64,000 nt of DNA from Porodaedalea pini (taxonomy: Eukaryota > Basidiomycota > Agaricomycetes > Hymenochaetales > Hymenochaetaceae): contig NBAY01000003.1 in NCBI GenBank assembly GCA_002794775.1, positions 248,001 to 312,000 on the forward strand, given 5' to 3'. Positions within the stretch are counted from its first letter, which is position 1, and every line of letters begins with the position of its first letter. Shown here piece by piece: positions 24,032 through 34,266 of this stretch. Below the pieces are notes generated by a model that was given only the letters and a program-made list of their open reading frames with translations, made no database searches and was not told where the DNA came from. The translations under genes were made by a program, and so were the position numbers.

Positions 24032-25124
24032 ATGTCGGAACCCCAAACTCCTGCCACACCAGCGACAGGAGCTCCGGCAATTTCAAATGCGATGATGCAG
24101 GAAATCATCAACACACTGCATGGCCTGGGACTATTGGCAACCCCCAAGCCAGAAGCCTCAGCAACACCTGTCCCCCCTCCCCCAAACGACGAACAGCAAT
24201 GGAGGAAGACACATTGCCAAACCAGAGGCATTTAACGGGCGAGGCTATAAGAAGTTCGAGCGTGCCATCACCCTCTACGTCGAAGCAAATGCAGGGGACT
24301 TCATGAATGATAAGGACTACTTCCTTTTCATGTTATTGTTCATGACGGAAGGATCAGCCGCACTCTGGGCCCAGAACTTCCTGGAAAGCATCAAGATGGA
24401 CGGCTACCTAATCTTCTCACTCATCAGTTGCCAGAAGTTCAACGAACAACTGGAGAAAGCGTTTGGGGACCCGAACGAACGCATGAACGCCATGCAAAAA
24501 TTGGACAGCTGGAAGCACACTCGGGATATCACAGCCGACCAATTCTTCCAGCAGTTCAATATCTATCGCCGTGCAGCAGGATACAACGATGACGCCAAAA
24601 ATGACGACACCCTCATCCACAAGCTGACGAAAGCCTTGGACAGGGAGATCGTATATCGGATCGAAATGAGCGACACAGTCCCAACCACATACAAAGGTTG
24701 GCAAGAAAAAGCCATTTGATTTGACAATGCCAGACGGCAGATGAAGGCCATTGAACAAATGCGAGCGGCCCCATCCAGACCTCAGGTACCCCCGCCAAAA
24801 CCCACCCAGACATTCGCACCTAGAATCCCTGAAAGGCGCGACGCCACTGGAGTCACATACGGAGGCATGGGGAAGCCGATGGATGTGTCACTAGAAGAAT
24901 TAAGGTGATCAGGTGCCTGCTATTACTGTGGAGGGCAGGGACACCGAAAGGCGAATTGCCCAAAGAGAAAGGAAGTAATAAGGGCTGTGTTGATGGGGAT
25001 GAAGCCACAAGAGAGAAAAGTCTGGGCAGATGAGACCACGACGCTCAAGGAGTCAGACTTTGTGGAGGAAGAAGAGGAGATGCTCCTCGAGCAGGAGTTG
25101 GATTTTGCGGAACCCCAGCAGTGA
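24032..25124 (+). pseudogene. gag: Retrotransposon gag, degenerate
   Basis: The N-terminal part (ATG 24032, SEPQTPATPATGAP) and the capsid-like part (FERAITLYVEANAGDF, GSAALWAQNFL, ITADQFFQQF) lie in different frames, so there is a frameshift near 24200. The capsid frame has TGA at 24717-24719 and 24906-24908. A CCHC zinc knuckle (CYYCGGQGHRKANC) follows at about 24918-24960. The frame ends at TGA 25122, and the pol frame lies at -1 relative to it. Confidence 0.8.
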
Positions 25125-28100
25125 ACACGGCACTGACTGGGATAGGTTCAGTTTCAGTTTTCCAAACGGCCATTTTTGATAATTCTATGGACTCTGTAGA
25201 TAACTTAGATAAAACACAAAAAAATGTAAAAAACAATGTCATTCGCAAAAATATTCCTTCTGATCCTGTACCAGTAGTTAGTAGTATAGATACGCCTACT
25301 TATGACAATACTTCTGTCTCATCATTTCGCTCTTTTCCTGCATCTGAAAATCATGTAAAACCCTATTCCAAATCTTTTAATTCTATTTCTTCCTTGGCCG
25401 GAACTGAACTGAAATCCGTGAAAAATGAAAACTCGTTGAAACAAGCTGAGAGGAAATCCCAAAGAGATCGCCCTGTCCCCTTTACGGCACCATGGGTTGT
25501 ACGGCGTCTCAAAGAGGATAAACTTGAAAGTGCTTTGACGACTCTCTGAGTGTGGATGAAACAACAGAGGCATGCTGAAGCGAATGAAGAGACGGTGCAT
25601 CAAATCATTGTGCTAGAAGAATCAGATGCCGTGGCAGCTGTTAGGGACCTGAGGGGTCCGAAACGGTTTGTAAGAGGGTCTCGGGGGCAACAGCTCATGG
25701 TACCGATTCTCCTCCAAACGACCGACACCGGTAACCAGTTCAAGGTAGACGCACTACTGGACAGTGGCTGCACTGGCTTGTGTATCAACTGATCCTTCGT
25801 CGAAGAGCATCAGATCAGGACAAGAAAGACACTCATCCCGATCTGAGTCTATAATGCGGATGGCACACTCAACAAGGACGGCTCAATCACAGAGTTTGTG
25901 GAAATGCGCATGACAATAAAGGATCATTCAGAGTGCATCCACTTTGCAGTCACAGATCTAGGAAAAACAGATGTGTTCATCAGACATGAATGGTTAAAGC
26001 TGCACAATCCCAACATCGACTGGCAAAAATCCACGATCGAATTTGATCGATGCCCCAATGTATGCGGCTATATCTGTAGTCTAGAGGACATTGATGCAGA
26101 CTCCAATGAAAACCTTGATCTGGTGGAACTTGAAGACGGCGATCAGCTCTTCCTCTTCGATTGGGATGGATACATTAAGTCTGATCTGAGGAAGACGCTG
26201 AAGGTCAGGCAACAGGCACTTGAGAAGGTCCCAGACTATGTCAAAGAGTTTGCGGACGTCTTCAGCAAACAGGAATTTGATCAGTTACCAGAGAGATGCC
26301 CTTGGGATCATGCTATCGAACTTAAACCGGGCTCAAAGCTCTCTGACTGTAAGATCTACCCACTCAGTCCATCAGAACAGGTGGTGCTGGACGAATTCCT
26401 CACCGAAAACCTGAGAACCGGCTGCATTCGTAACTCTCAATCCGAGATAGCATCCCCCTTTTTCTTCATCAAAAAGAAGGATGGCAAGCTTCGCCCCGTA
26501 CAGGATTATCGCAAACTCAATGACATGATGGTTAAGAACAAATACCCGTTACCTCTAATCCAAGAGCTCATTGACAAGACAAAGCAGGCAAAATTCTTTA
26601 CAAAGCTTGACATACGCTGGGGTTACAACAACATTCGGATTCGAGAGGGCGACGAGTACAAAGCTGCCTTCAGGACAAACCGCGGCCTATTCGAACCAAC
26701 AGTCATGTTTTTTGGGCTCACAAATTCACCGGCAACCTTCCAAGGATTTATGAACGAAATCTTCCAAGAACTCATCAATGATGGACACGTCATAGTCTAC
26801 ATGGACGACATTCTGATCTTCGCACGAACCCGCGAACATCATGACAAACTCATCCGACAAGTCCTGGAAGTGTTACGAGCAAACAAGCTGTTCTTAAAGC
26901 CGGAAAAGTGCAGCTTCGCCCAAGAAACCGTGAACTATCTTGGGCATATCCTCGGCAATGGACAGATCCGCATGGATCTCGCAAAAGTGGCAGGTGTAAA
27001 AGATTGGCCAGTTCCTAAGAACAAGAAAGAACTACAGTCTTTCCTTGGATTCTGCAACTACTACCGCCACTTTATCCTAGCGTTCAGTCACTATGCGAAG
27101 CCCCTGACAGTGTTGACCGGAGGTGTAGAGTGGAAGTGGGAGGTGGAGCAACAAGAGGCCTTTGAACATCTGAAGCAGAAGCTCTGCGAGGAACCTGTAC
27201 TCGCAGTACCTGCTGATGACGGTCAATTTCAGGTGGAGGCCGATTCGTCGCATTTCACTAACGGCGCCATTCTGTCCCAATTCATTGATGGAAAGTGGCA
27301 TCCAATTGCATACCGATTGCAAGCGCTTAGCCAAGCAGAGCGCAATTATGAAATCTACAACAAAGAAATGTTTGCGATCATGCGTGCGCTGGATGACTGG
27401 CGACAATATCTTCTGGGAGCAACACAAACCGTCGAAATCTGGTCAGATCACCTCAACCTCCAATATTTCCAAAAACCCCAGAAGATTAACCACCGACAAG
27501 CGAGATGGCTACAGGAGTTAGCAGACTACAACTTCAAACTGTTTCATAAACCAGGTGCCCTGATGACAAAGGCTGACCTCCTCTCAAGACGAGCGGACCA
27601 TGAGAGGGGGGAGAACGACAATATCAACATCATTTTGCTCAAGCCAGACTTATTTGTAAATGCAACACTGCTAGAAGCACTAGATGCAGACTTTGTCAAA
27701 CGAATCAAAAGGGCATGAAACAACAGGGACAGGGCAGTTGTGAAGGCGTTAGGAAGGAAGGAGCGAGAGTGGGATGAAGAAGAAGAAGGGTTATTGACAT
27801 GGAAAGGCAGGATCTACGTGCCAAAAGACCGTAAACTCCGGGAAGACATCATTCGAAACCATCACAACAGTACACTCGCAGGACATCCAGGACGCTATAA
27901 GACCCATGAGTTGATCACACGCAACTACTGGTGGCCAGGAATCCAACGAGATGTTCGAATGTATGTCGAGGGATGCGATGCGTGCCAACGTACCAAGGCG
28001 CACAGAGCGAAACCACATAACCCTCTAAACCCGAACGAGATCCTGAAAGGTCCTTGGGAAATCATCACGGCAGACCTGATCGGCGAACTCCCTGAGTCCA

Positions 28101-29263
28101 ACAGGCATAACGCGATCTGTGTCTTTGTCGACAGGTTCAGTAAACAGGTGCATGCCATCCCTACCTCCGTGAGCGTAACGTCGGAAGGAATGGCGAGGCT
28201 CTACCGAGATCACGTCTTCAGACTGCATGGCATACCGCAAAAGTTTATTCATGACAGAGGATCACAGTTTGAGTCCAAGTTCATGAACGAACTATACCGA
28301 TTACTGGGCATCGAGGGAAATCCGTCAACGGCATATCACCCACAGACAGATGGTCAGACAGAACGGATAAACCAAGAGATAGAACAGTACCTCCGTCTCT
28401 TTGTTAACCACCATCAGTCGGACTGGGCAGAATGGCTTGCGCTAGCAGAATTCGTGTATAATGACAAGGAACAGACGTCGACAGGAGCGTCACCCTTTTT
28501 TGTCAACCATGGGAGACACCCATACAGGGGCACAAATCCTAGACGCGAATCGACCAACGAGTCCGCTAAACAGTTTGCTGACCGGATGGCCAAGATCAGG
28601 GAGGAAACCGAATCAGCGTTAAGGCATGCGGCCAAAACCATGAAGCACTTCTACAACAGGACAAAGGGAAAATCCATCGAGTATAAACCTGGGGATAAGG
28701 TCATGCTTGATGGAACTCACTTAAAGACAGACCGTCCTATGAAGAAGCTGGGGGATAAACACTATGGGCCTTTCATTGTTGAAAAGAAAATCGGCACGTC
28801 AGCATACAGGCTTAAACTTCCACGTACACGGAAGAAAGTCTATCCAATTTTCAATGAAGTGCTCCTCTCCCCATACCATGAGCCACAGTATATGTCACAG
28901 AAGCGAGATCCTCCACCCCCGCCCGAGATCATTGATGATGTGCCGGAATATGAGGTTGAAAAGGTTGTCAACTCCAAACTGGTGTGAGAGAAGCTCAAAT
29001 ACCTCGTACATTGGAAAGGGTATCCAAACAAAGAACGCACCTGGGAGCCAATTGAGAATTTGATGAACTCTCAAAAGGCCATTGACGAATTTCATAAATC
29101 GACTCCCAGTGCTCCTCATGCCCTCAACACCTTAGAGATGTCGCAGCTGAAGTTCCGACCCATATTTGAGATGACGGAGCCTGAGATACAGGAAGGAGTG
29201 GCACAGTGGTGGGCCAGTAAGTTCCAGGGTAGGGAACAGAAGCAATCGGGACGCTCGCCTTAA
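25121..29263 (+). pseudogene. pol: Retrotransposon pol polyprotein (PR-RT-RH-IN-chromodomain)
   Basis: One frame covers the whole stretch and ends at TAA 29261-29263, interrupted only by TGA codons at 25547, 25790, 25844, 27716 and 28985. Protease motif LLDSGCTG near 25756. RT shows KLDIRWGYNN, the active site YMDD at 26798-26809 and FLGFCNYYRHF. RNase H shows VEADSSHFTNG. Integrase has an HHCC zinc module (HHNSTLAGHPGRY, CDACQ) and catalytic motifs ADL, DRGSQF and TDGQTERINQE. The C-terminal chromodomain is YLVHWKGYPNKERTWEPIEN. The interrupting TGA at 28985 falls just before the chromodomain core, where an arginine is common. Confidence 0.9.
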
Positions 29264-29272
29264 AAGAGAGGG
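29262..29272 (+). promoter_or_regulatory. Polypurine tract
   Basis: AAAAGAGAGGG lies three bases before the 3' LTR start at 29276, the usual place for the plus-strand primer of LTR retrotransposons. Confidence 0.65.
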
Positions 29273-29275
29273 TCA

Positions 29276-29716
29276 TGTCATGAACACTTTTTAATTATTT
29301 TTATTCTCTTATCATTTTCCCTTATCTTATCTTATCATATCTTATCCACCCATCACTAATCACGCCTATTCCTGCTTACTCATTATTCATTATGCTCTTT
29401 TCCATACTATCCTTACTCGCTGACCGATCCTATGATGTCATTGTTCTACAAAGTTCCATAACGTTCTATTATCTATCCTTATGTAGTAGCTAATTCCCTG
29501 GTCCATGCGCAGCCTCTGTAGGGTATATAAGTAGGTAGTCCTCCTGTACTTATCCCTTAGTTTCAACCTGGTCAATTCTACCTGGCTACGTCCAGAAGCT
29601 GCTCCCTACCTCTGCGCTGTGTCAGCTCCCCTGGCTCACCGCTATCTCTCCTCTACCTCCGACTGAGTTCCGTGCGACCCGGTTACCTTTTGTGTACCTG
29701 TAGTCCATCACTGACA
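29276..29716 (+). repeat. 3' LTR of the Ty3/gypsy element
   Basis: A 441-bp partner of the 5' LTR with the same TGTCA/TGACA ends, followed directly by the GTTTT target duplication at 29717-29721. Confidence 0.9.
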
Positions 29717-31508
29717 GTTTTCCATTTTTACTGTACATATAATTATTAATAAATTACTGTAATTTTTATAGTTCTCATGAAGCTCGCATTTATTTCAAGG
29801 CCGGCAAGAACCGAGAGGGCTATTTCCAACATGAAGACATTATGAAACAAGTTAATGACGCTATCACAATTTTTGAAGACCATTTTCCAGACTGCATTGC
29901 TCTCTTCGCTTTTGATAATGCCACAACTCATTCTAAACATGCTCGCAATGCACTGTCTGCACGTCATATGCCAAAGAATCCCTCTCATTGGAATAGCCAG
30001 AAAGCTCCACCTGCACCTGGAATGTGTCCTGGCCACCTCAAAGATGGAACTCCGCAGTCATTTTATCTTCCAGATGGAAGATTTAAAGGGATGGCTTATA
30101 TTCTTCAAGAACGAGGCTACAGCGTACATGGTCTGAAAGCAGAGTGCAAACATTTCAAATGCAAGGATATCAGCACAAACTTGCAATGCTGCTGCAGACA
30201 CATTTTATTCAATGAGCCTGATTTTTGTGCACAGAAGTCAGCGCTTGAGGAGCTCATTCAATCACGTGGCCACAAAGTCATTTTCTATCCTAAATTTCAC
30301 TGCGAGCTAAATTTTATTGAACAGTGTTGGGGAAATGCAAAATTCTATTATAGGATGATGCCTCGACCTTTGAATGAAGCTCAAATGGAACAAAACATCA
30401 GGATATGCTTGGACTCCATTGATATAGAATTATTTAAATGGTATTTCTCATCTTTGCTTAGGTAATTCAAGAAACTAATAGTTATTCAACTTTTCAGACC
30501 GTTCAGCACGTTTCATAGATGCTTATCGGCGGGGTTTGACTGGAAAGCAAGCACAGTGGGCAAACAAGCAGTATCATGGACATAGAACACTTCCAGAAAG
30601 GATTTTAGATGAGCTGGAAGCCAAAGGCATATAAAATACATGTATTCAACATCATATAGTAATTGTAGACCATCTACAAAAAAAAAAGTTTTCTGAAGTT
30701 GCGATTTTTGCACTAGGGTCCTTCCTAATGGGGTAAGCGATGGGTTCAGGGTCTGTGACAGTGATGTGACATCAGCTTGTCGAGTTTAACTTTCACATAC
30801 CTTACGAGTACTCACACACCTGCCAGATTAGGACTTATTAGTGCTGCTTTCCCAATTGGTAAGCCACAGGCTTACACATGTAATGCATTGGGTCCCCTCT
30901 TTACACTTTTTGTCACAGAGGCCTGCGACATCGTCATGTTTCCCAGGATGCACTGTGAAGCTTTTGTCACTCTTTGTCACTTCTGAGATTCTTTCCTCTC
31001 CTGTAATTCACAATCAAAAGATTCTGGCTTGAAAAAAATCAGGTATGCTTATATGTGAGTATAAAACACATCACTGCCCAAGACTTTATAAAAAATGACA
31101 TACAGACATTCACGTGTCCTTTAAACAACACTGTTCCTTTGAACACCTAGCAATTTCTCTCTCAAAAATTTTAATATAGTGCTGAAAAAAATACCCAAAT
31201 GTGTATGCAATGGCTAGCTATATAGGTGCAAATTTTGAGCAGAATCGGTGCAATGGTTGAGTCCAGAGAAAATCAGAAATGTCAAAATTTAATCAAAACT
31301 TGCAGCATCTCTTGCTAACAAATTTTATTCTGAAAGTACCACTCAACAGAAACATGTGAAATCTTTCACACAGCATTTATACCATCTAAATTATATATGA
31401 GCAAAGTATGGAAGTAGGAGAGTGAGGTTTGCAATTTATGGAGGTCAGACAATGCAGACAATGGTCAAATTTGACAGGTTCATAAGCCGATCTGATGATG
31501 TAAGTGTA

Positions 31509-32154
31509 CAGTCCCGGACTGGTCCTTGCACCCCCACTCCTTGCACCACCCTGGATGTAACACAGCTTCAACAACCTCCTGAGCTCTTAATAACACTTAG
31601 TTAGGTTCTAATTGGCTAAAATATATGTCAGAAAAAAAAACTGTAAGAAGACTAAGAATTCATCAAGTTATGGCCCATGGTCAATTAGGAAAGTGACAAT
31701 CTGCACTTGTTTCAAAAATGTTTGCCTTCTTTTCCACACAGCAAACTATATTTAAGTTAAGCAAGTATTTTCCCTAACTTACTGTGTAGTAGTAGACCAC
31801 CTGTGCAAAATTTTGTGCAATTTTATTTGAAATTGAGTTGTAGAAAAATTCAACAAGCTCCCCAGGCCTTTGAGTCGCATTTTGGAAAGTCACGTGACTC
31901 CTTCATCTTATTAATATTGAAGTGAACCGAGCGTGGGGATAATGTGGTGCAAGGACCGGTGACAACTCATTTTGGCTTTGAAACATAAATCTTTCATGGT
32001 ATTTTTTTCCTTCAATATTTTTGCTCAAAAATTGGCATACTTAGTCTCAACAGAAGTCAGTTTCATGTGATATTTTTTGTTTGGAATAAAGGTTTGTAAA
32101 TAATGTGAAAAAGGGAGATGAAAATGTGCTGGTGCAAGGACCGGTCCGGGACTG
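31509..32154. mobile_element. 646-bp MITE with CAGTCCCGG termini
   Basis: The left end CAGTCCCGGACTGGTCCTTG and the reversed right end CAGTCCCGGACCGGTCCTTG match over about 24 bp with one difference. TA lies outside both ends (31507-31508 and 32155-32156). No open frame. The phrase AAGGACCGGTGA also occurs near 31956 and 32392. It is a separate family from the AGGTA and CTATATAG elements and is nested in the outer element. Confidence 0.75.
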
Positions 32155-33357
32155 TATTGCAAGATTATGGTAACACTAGTGTGACATATCGTGTGTGGTG
32201 TTCAAAGGAGTTGATTTTCTCATAAAACACCCTAAAACTTGTGAAGGCAATTTTAATTTTAATAACACACTTGAATGCTCCAAGTAATTCATGCAGGTAC
32301 TTATTGATAAGCACTTTGTAATGATGCAAAAATAATTAGAAAAAATGTTTAGATAAAAATGTGAGGAAGGAAATCAAGTTAATGTTTAAAGGACCGGTGA
32401 ATGTCTGTATATATGCTTTTTGAGAGCAGTTGGGCTCAAAAGTATGTGAATGAAGCATGTAAATGAACAATTTTAATTTGTGTACATATTTTTTTTGCCA
32501 CAGAAGCATCTATACTGTATTTATGTGGTCTGAATACATCTTCACAAAAATTTGTGAGGCAAGAAGTGATGTGGAATATGGCGAAATTGAAAAAGTGTAA
32601 AGAGGGGAAAGTGTAAAGAGGGGTCACTATATAGTATTCCTCCCTTTGTAGACTTACCCGGGCCCTTCTCGCGGCTGAAAGTACCGAATGCGCATAAATA
32701 TTACTCCTTTTGCATAATGCTCACGTTAGACCTTACCGTGTAGTAAAGGCCCTTGACCATCATGATCAGACACTATCCCAGTACTCATAATGCATACACT
32801 TGGTTCCCACCCCAAGCCAATGCATTACGGCGGTTATGCAGTATGACATGACATTTTGGCTGGGACAACTGGGTCTTCACCAACAAAATCTTACGCACTA
32901 CGGAAGATATGCATTATGAGAGTATGTAATATGAGAATTTGTACTGTATCATACTGTAGACACGCCTCCTTGTTTCCGCGAGGCGTGACTCAGACATGAT
33001 TTAAGCCAGCGCTAGTAATTCGTTGAAGCGAAGGCCGGAATCACCGGTACGACAAGCCGCATGGCTATTCGAGAGTCTTCCGCGGGGTTCTGTCGAGATA
33101 GATGGGTTCTTGGTATCCGCGTCCTCGTACATTATCACAGCCAGCTGTGATGCGCACGCTCGCCAAGATCGTACTTCCGAGTTGACAAGTGTGATTAGAA
33201 GACGAGTTGCCATGACTGATGCTTTCATACAATTACGCACACCTTATCCAAGTCATCATAGACCGGGCATCCAATCTTCCTCCTGCTCAGTCTCCAATCA
33301 GGATTCTGCATTTAATGAACCTCTCGGGATTTTTAAATCAAATATGCACATCCACCT

Positions 33358-33560
33358 GTGCGTTGAGTCAGAGCGCGGCATGCTGCTTCCTGATGTCGTA
33401 GTCCTTATCTCTTTGTCCGTCGCATGAAGGAAAACTGCTACTTTACATCATTTTCAGAAGTTAGACTGCTTCGCAACGTCATAAATCCAGTCACGAGAGA
33501 TAGAGGCGTCGAATAGGCCCTGGATGCATAACCAGAAAGAAAACGCATTAGGCGCGCGTT
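33358..33560. repeat. Dispersed noncoding repeat, copy 2
   Basis: Related to 8729-8965: GTTGAGTCAGAGCG, TTTACATCATTTTCAGAAG, CCTGGATGCATAA. The third copy follows within 250 bp. Confidence 0.6.
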
Positions 33561-33785
33561 TCGGCGAGCTGAGGCTGCGGGTGAGAGTCCTCATAGATGC
33601 AGACTGTTCCACTATCTGCAAGTGGAAGAGTGCCGAGTGACTCGGACTTCCAAGTGAGAGGAAATAGTAGTTCACAGGTATACAACTTGATACACGCACA
33701 TCATAGTCCAGACTTCCAGCCATCTTGCTTCCCAGTCTCCAATCAAGGTTCCGCACCCGAGGAAGCCACTCGGTATCTATGATCC

Positions 33786-33995
33786 ATTGAGTCAGAGCGA
33801 AGCACCTTGTATGCCATAACTCTTCGACCGCCGCACTAAGGCAAACTGCTATTTTACATCATCTTTAGAAGACAGATTGCCTCGCAAGGGAGTAGATTCA
33901 GTCACGAAGGGGGTAGAGACGCCGAGTAGACCCTGGATGTATAATTGGAGGGGAAACGCGCTAGACGCGCGTTCCGACGACTCGAGCGCTCGAGG
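33786..33995. repeat. Dispersed noncoding repeat, copy 3
   Basis: The copy closest in sequence to 8729-8965 (TTTACATCATCTTTAGAAGA, CAGATTGCCTCGCAAG, AAACGCGCTAGACG). Confidence 0.6.
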
Positions 33996-34266
33996 CACTG
34001 GTGATAGGAGCCCTCGTAGAGGTAAGCTATACACCCTAGTAACTGAGTTGTTCTGCAAGTAGGAAAGTGCGATGAAGAAAGCATTAGTAGTAGACCGTAA
34101 GAATACAATTTGTAGGATTTTGAGTTGCCTGTACTGAGCAAATGATTAATATTGAGATCAACTTGAAGGACTGCCAACATTGGCAACTGCCGATCATCCC
34201 GAATTAGGGCGCACTCATTTCTCATCTCATCCTCACGCTCTCTGATCTCTGCTCGCGGATGGGCTG

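Larger units (their letters stand above)
20663..29716 (+). mobile_element. Ty3/gypsy chromovirus LTR retrotransposon
   Basis: A 9,054-bp element with two 441-bp LTRs, both starting TGTCATGAAC and ending TGACA. A 5-bp target duplication GTTTT lies outside them (20658-20662 and 29717-29721). Order on plus: long leader, gag with zinc knuckle, protease, reverse transcriptase, RNase H, integrase, chromodomain, polypurine tract. The domain order and C-terminal chromodomain place it in the chromovirus branch of Ty3/gypsy. Frames carry several TGA stops, so this copy is probably not autonomous. Confidence 0.92.
17569..30634 (+). pseudogene. DDE superfamily transposase, disrupted
   Basis: The start is ATG 17569 (MARLTRKHLNWIKNLRRTKR), with an intron after AAGAGACCT at 17632. 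An acidic, Ser-rich stretch and a Pro/Ser/Thr-rich region with three ~100-residue repeats follow, then a helical region (LGMLVFLHLYTEYEEYGW) and the catalytic core: HDESTFYAND, FAFDNATTH and PKFHCELNFIEQ fit the three acidic positions of DDE endonucleases. The C-terminal exon reads GKQAQWANKQYHGHRTLPE. Breaks: a one-base frameshift in a C run near 18884, an in-frame TAG near 19856, a frameshift near 20180, and an in-frame TGA near 20448. The Ty3/gypsy element sits inside an intron whose donor is at 20654 and acceptor at 29771; without it the intron would be about 59 nt. The last exon junction near 30440 does not join in frame as I read it. Confidence 0.75.
17165..30802 (+). mobile_element. DDE (Tc1/mariner-like) transposon, split by a retrotransposon
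   Basis: The terminal inverted repeats are AGGTATGCAAAAGTTAAACT (left) and, read inward from 30802, AGGTATGTGAAAGTTAAACT. TA lies outside both ends (17163-17164, 30803-30804). It contains one transposase gene on plus. Removing the Ty3/gypsy insertion leaves about 4.6 kb. The TIR family is the same as in the MITE at 11891-12515. Confidence 0.8.
16905..32634. mobile_element. Outer TIR element holding nested transposons
   Basis: The ends CTATATAGCGACCCCTCTTT and, reversed from 32634, CTATATAGTGACCCCTCTTT match over about 27 bp with one difference, and TA flanks both sides (16903-16904, 32635-32636). Near the right end GTGTAAAGAGGGG occurs twice in tandem. A further TCCCCTCTTTACACTTTTTG occurs at about 30893 in the left-end orientation. 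Without the nested DDE element (17165-30802) the outer element is about 2.1 kb and has no recognisable transposase, so it is probably non-autonomous. It separates egt1-B from its SRR1-like partner. Confidence 0.75.
32637..34266. other. Upstream region of the SRR1-like gene
   Basis: No gene. It corresponds to 8340-9180 of the first block, starting at CACGCCTCCTTGTTTCCGCG near 32956, and holds two copies of the dispersed repeat. It was originally joined to the upstream region of egt1-B before the transposon stack inserted. Confidence 0.5.

Noticed and set aside
25121..25549. Separate gene suggested by the Ser/Asn-rich ORF before the protease
   Set aside because: It is in the same frame as pol, separated only by TGA, and belongs to the gag-pol spacer or protease upstream region.
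24717..28987. Reassignment of TGA to a sense codon
   Set aside because: Neighbouring host genes use TGA as a normal stop (for example 36121, 45092, 47794, 62293), and mutation of CGA explains the pattern more simply.
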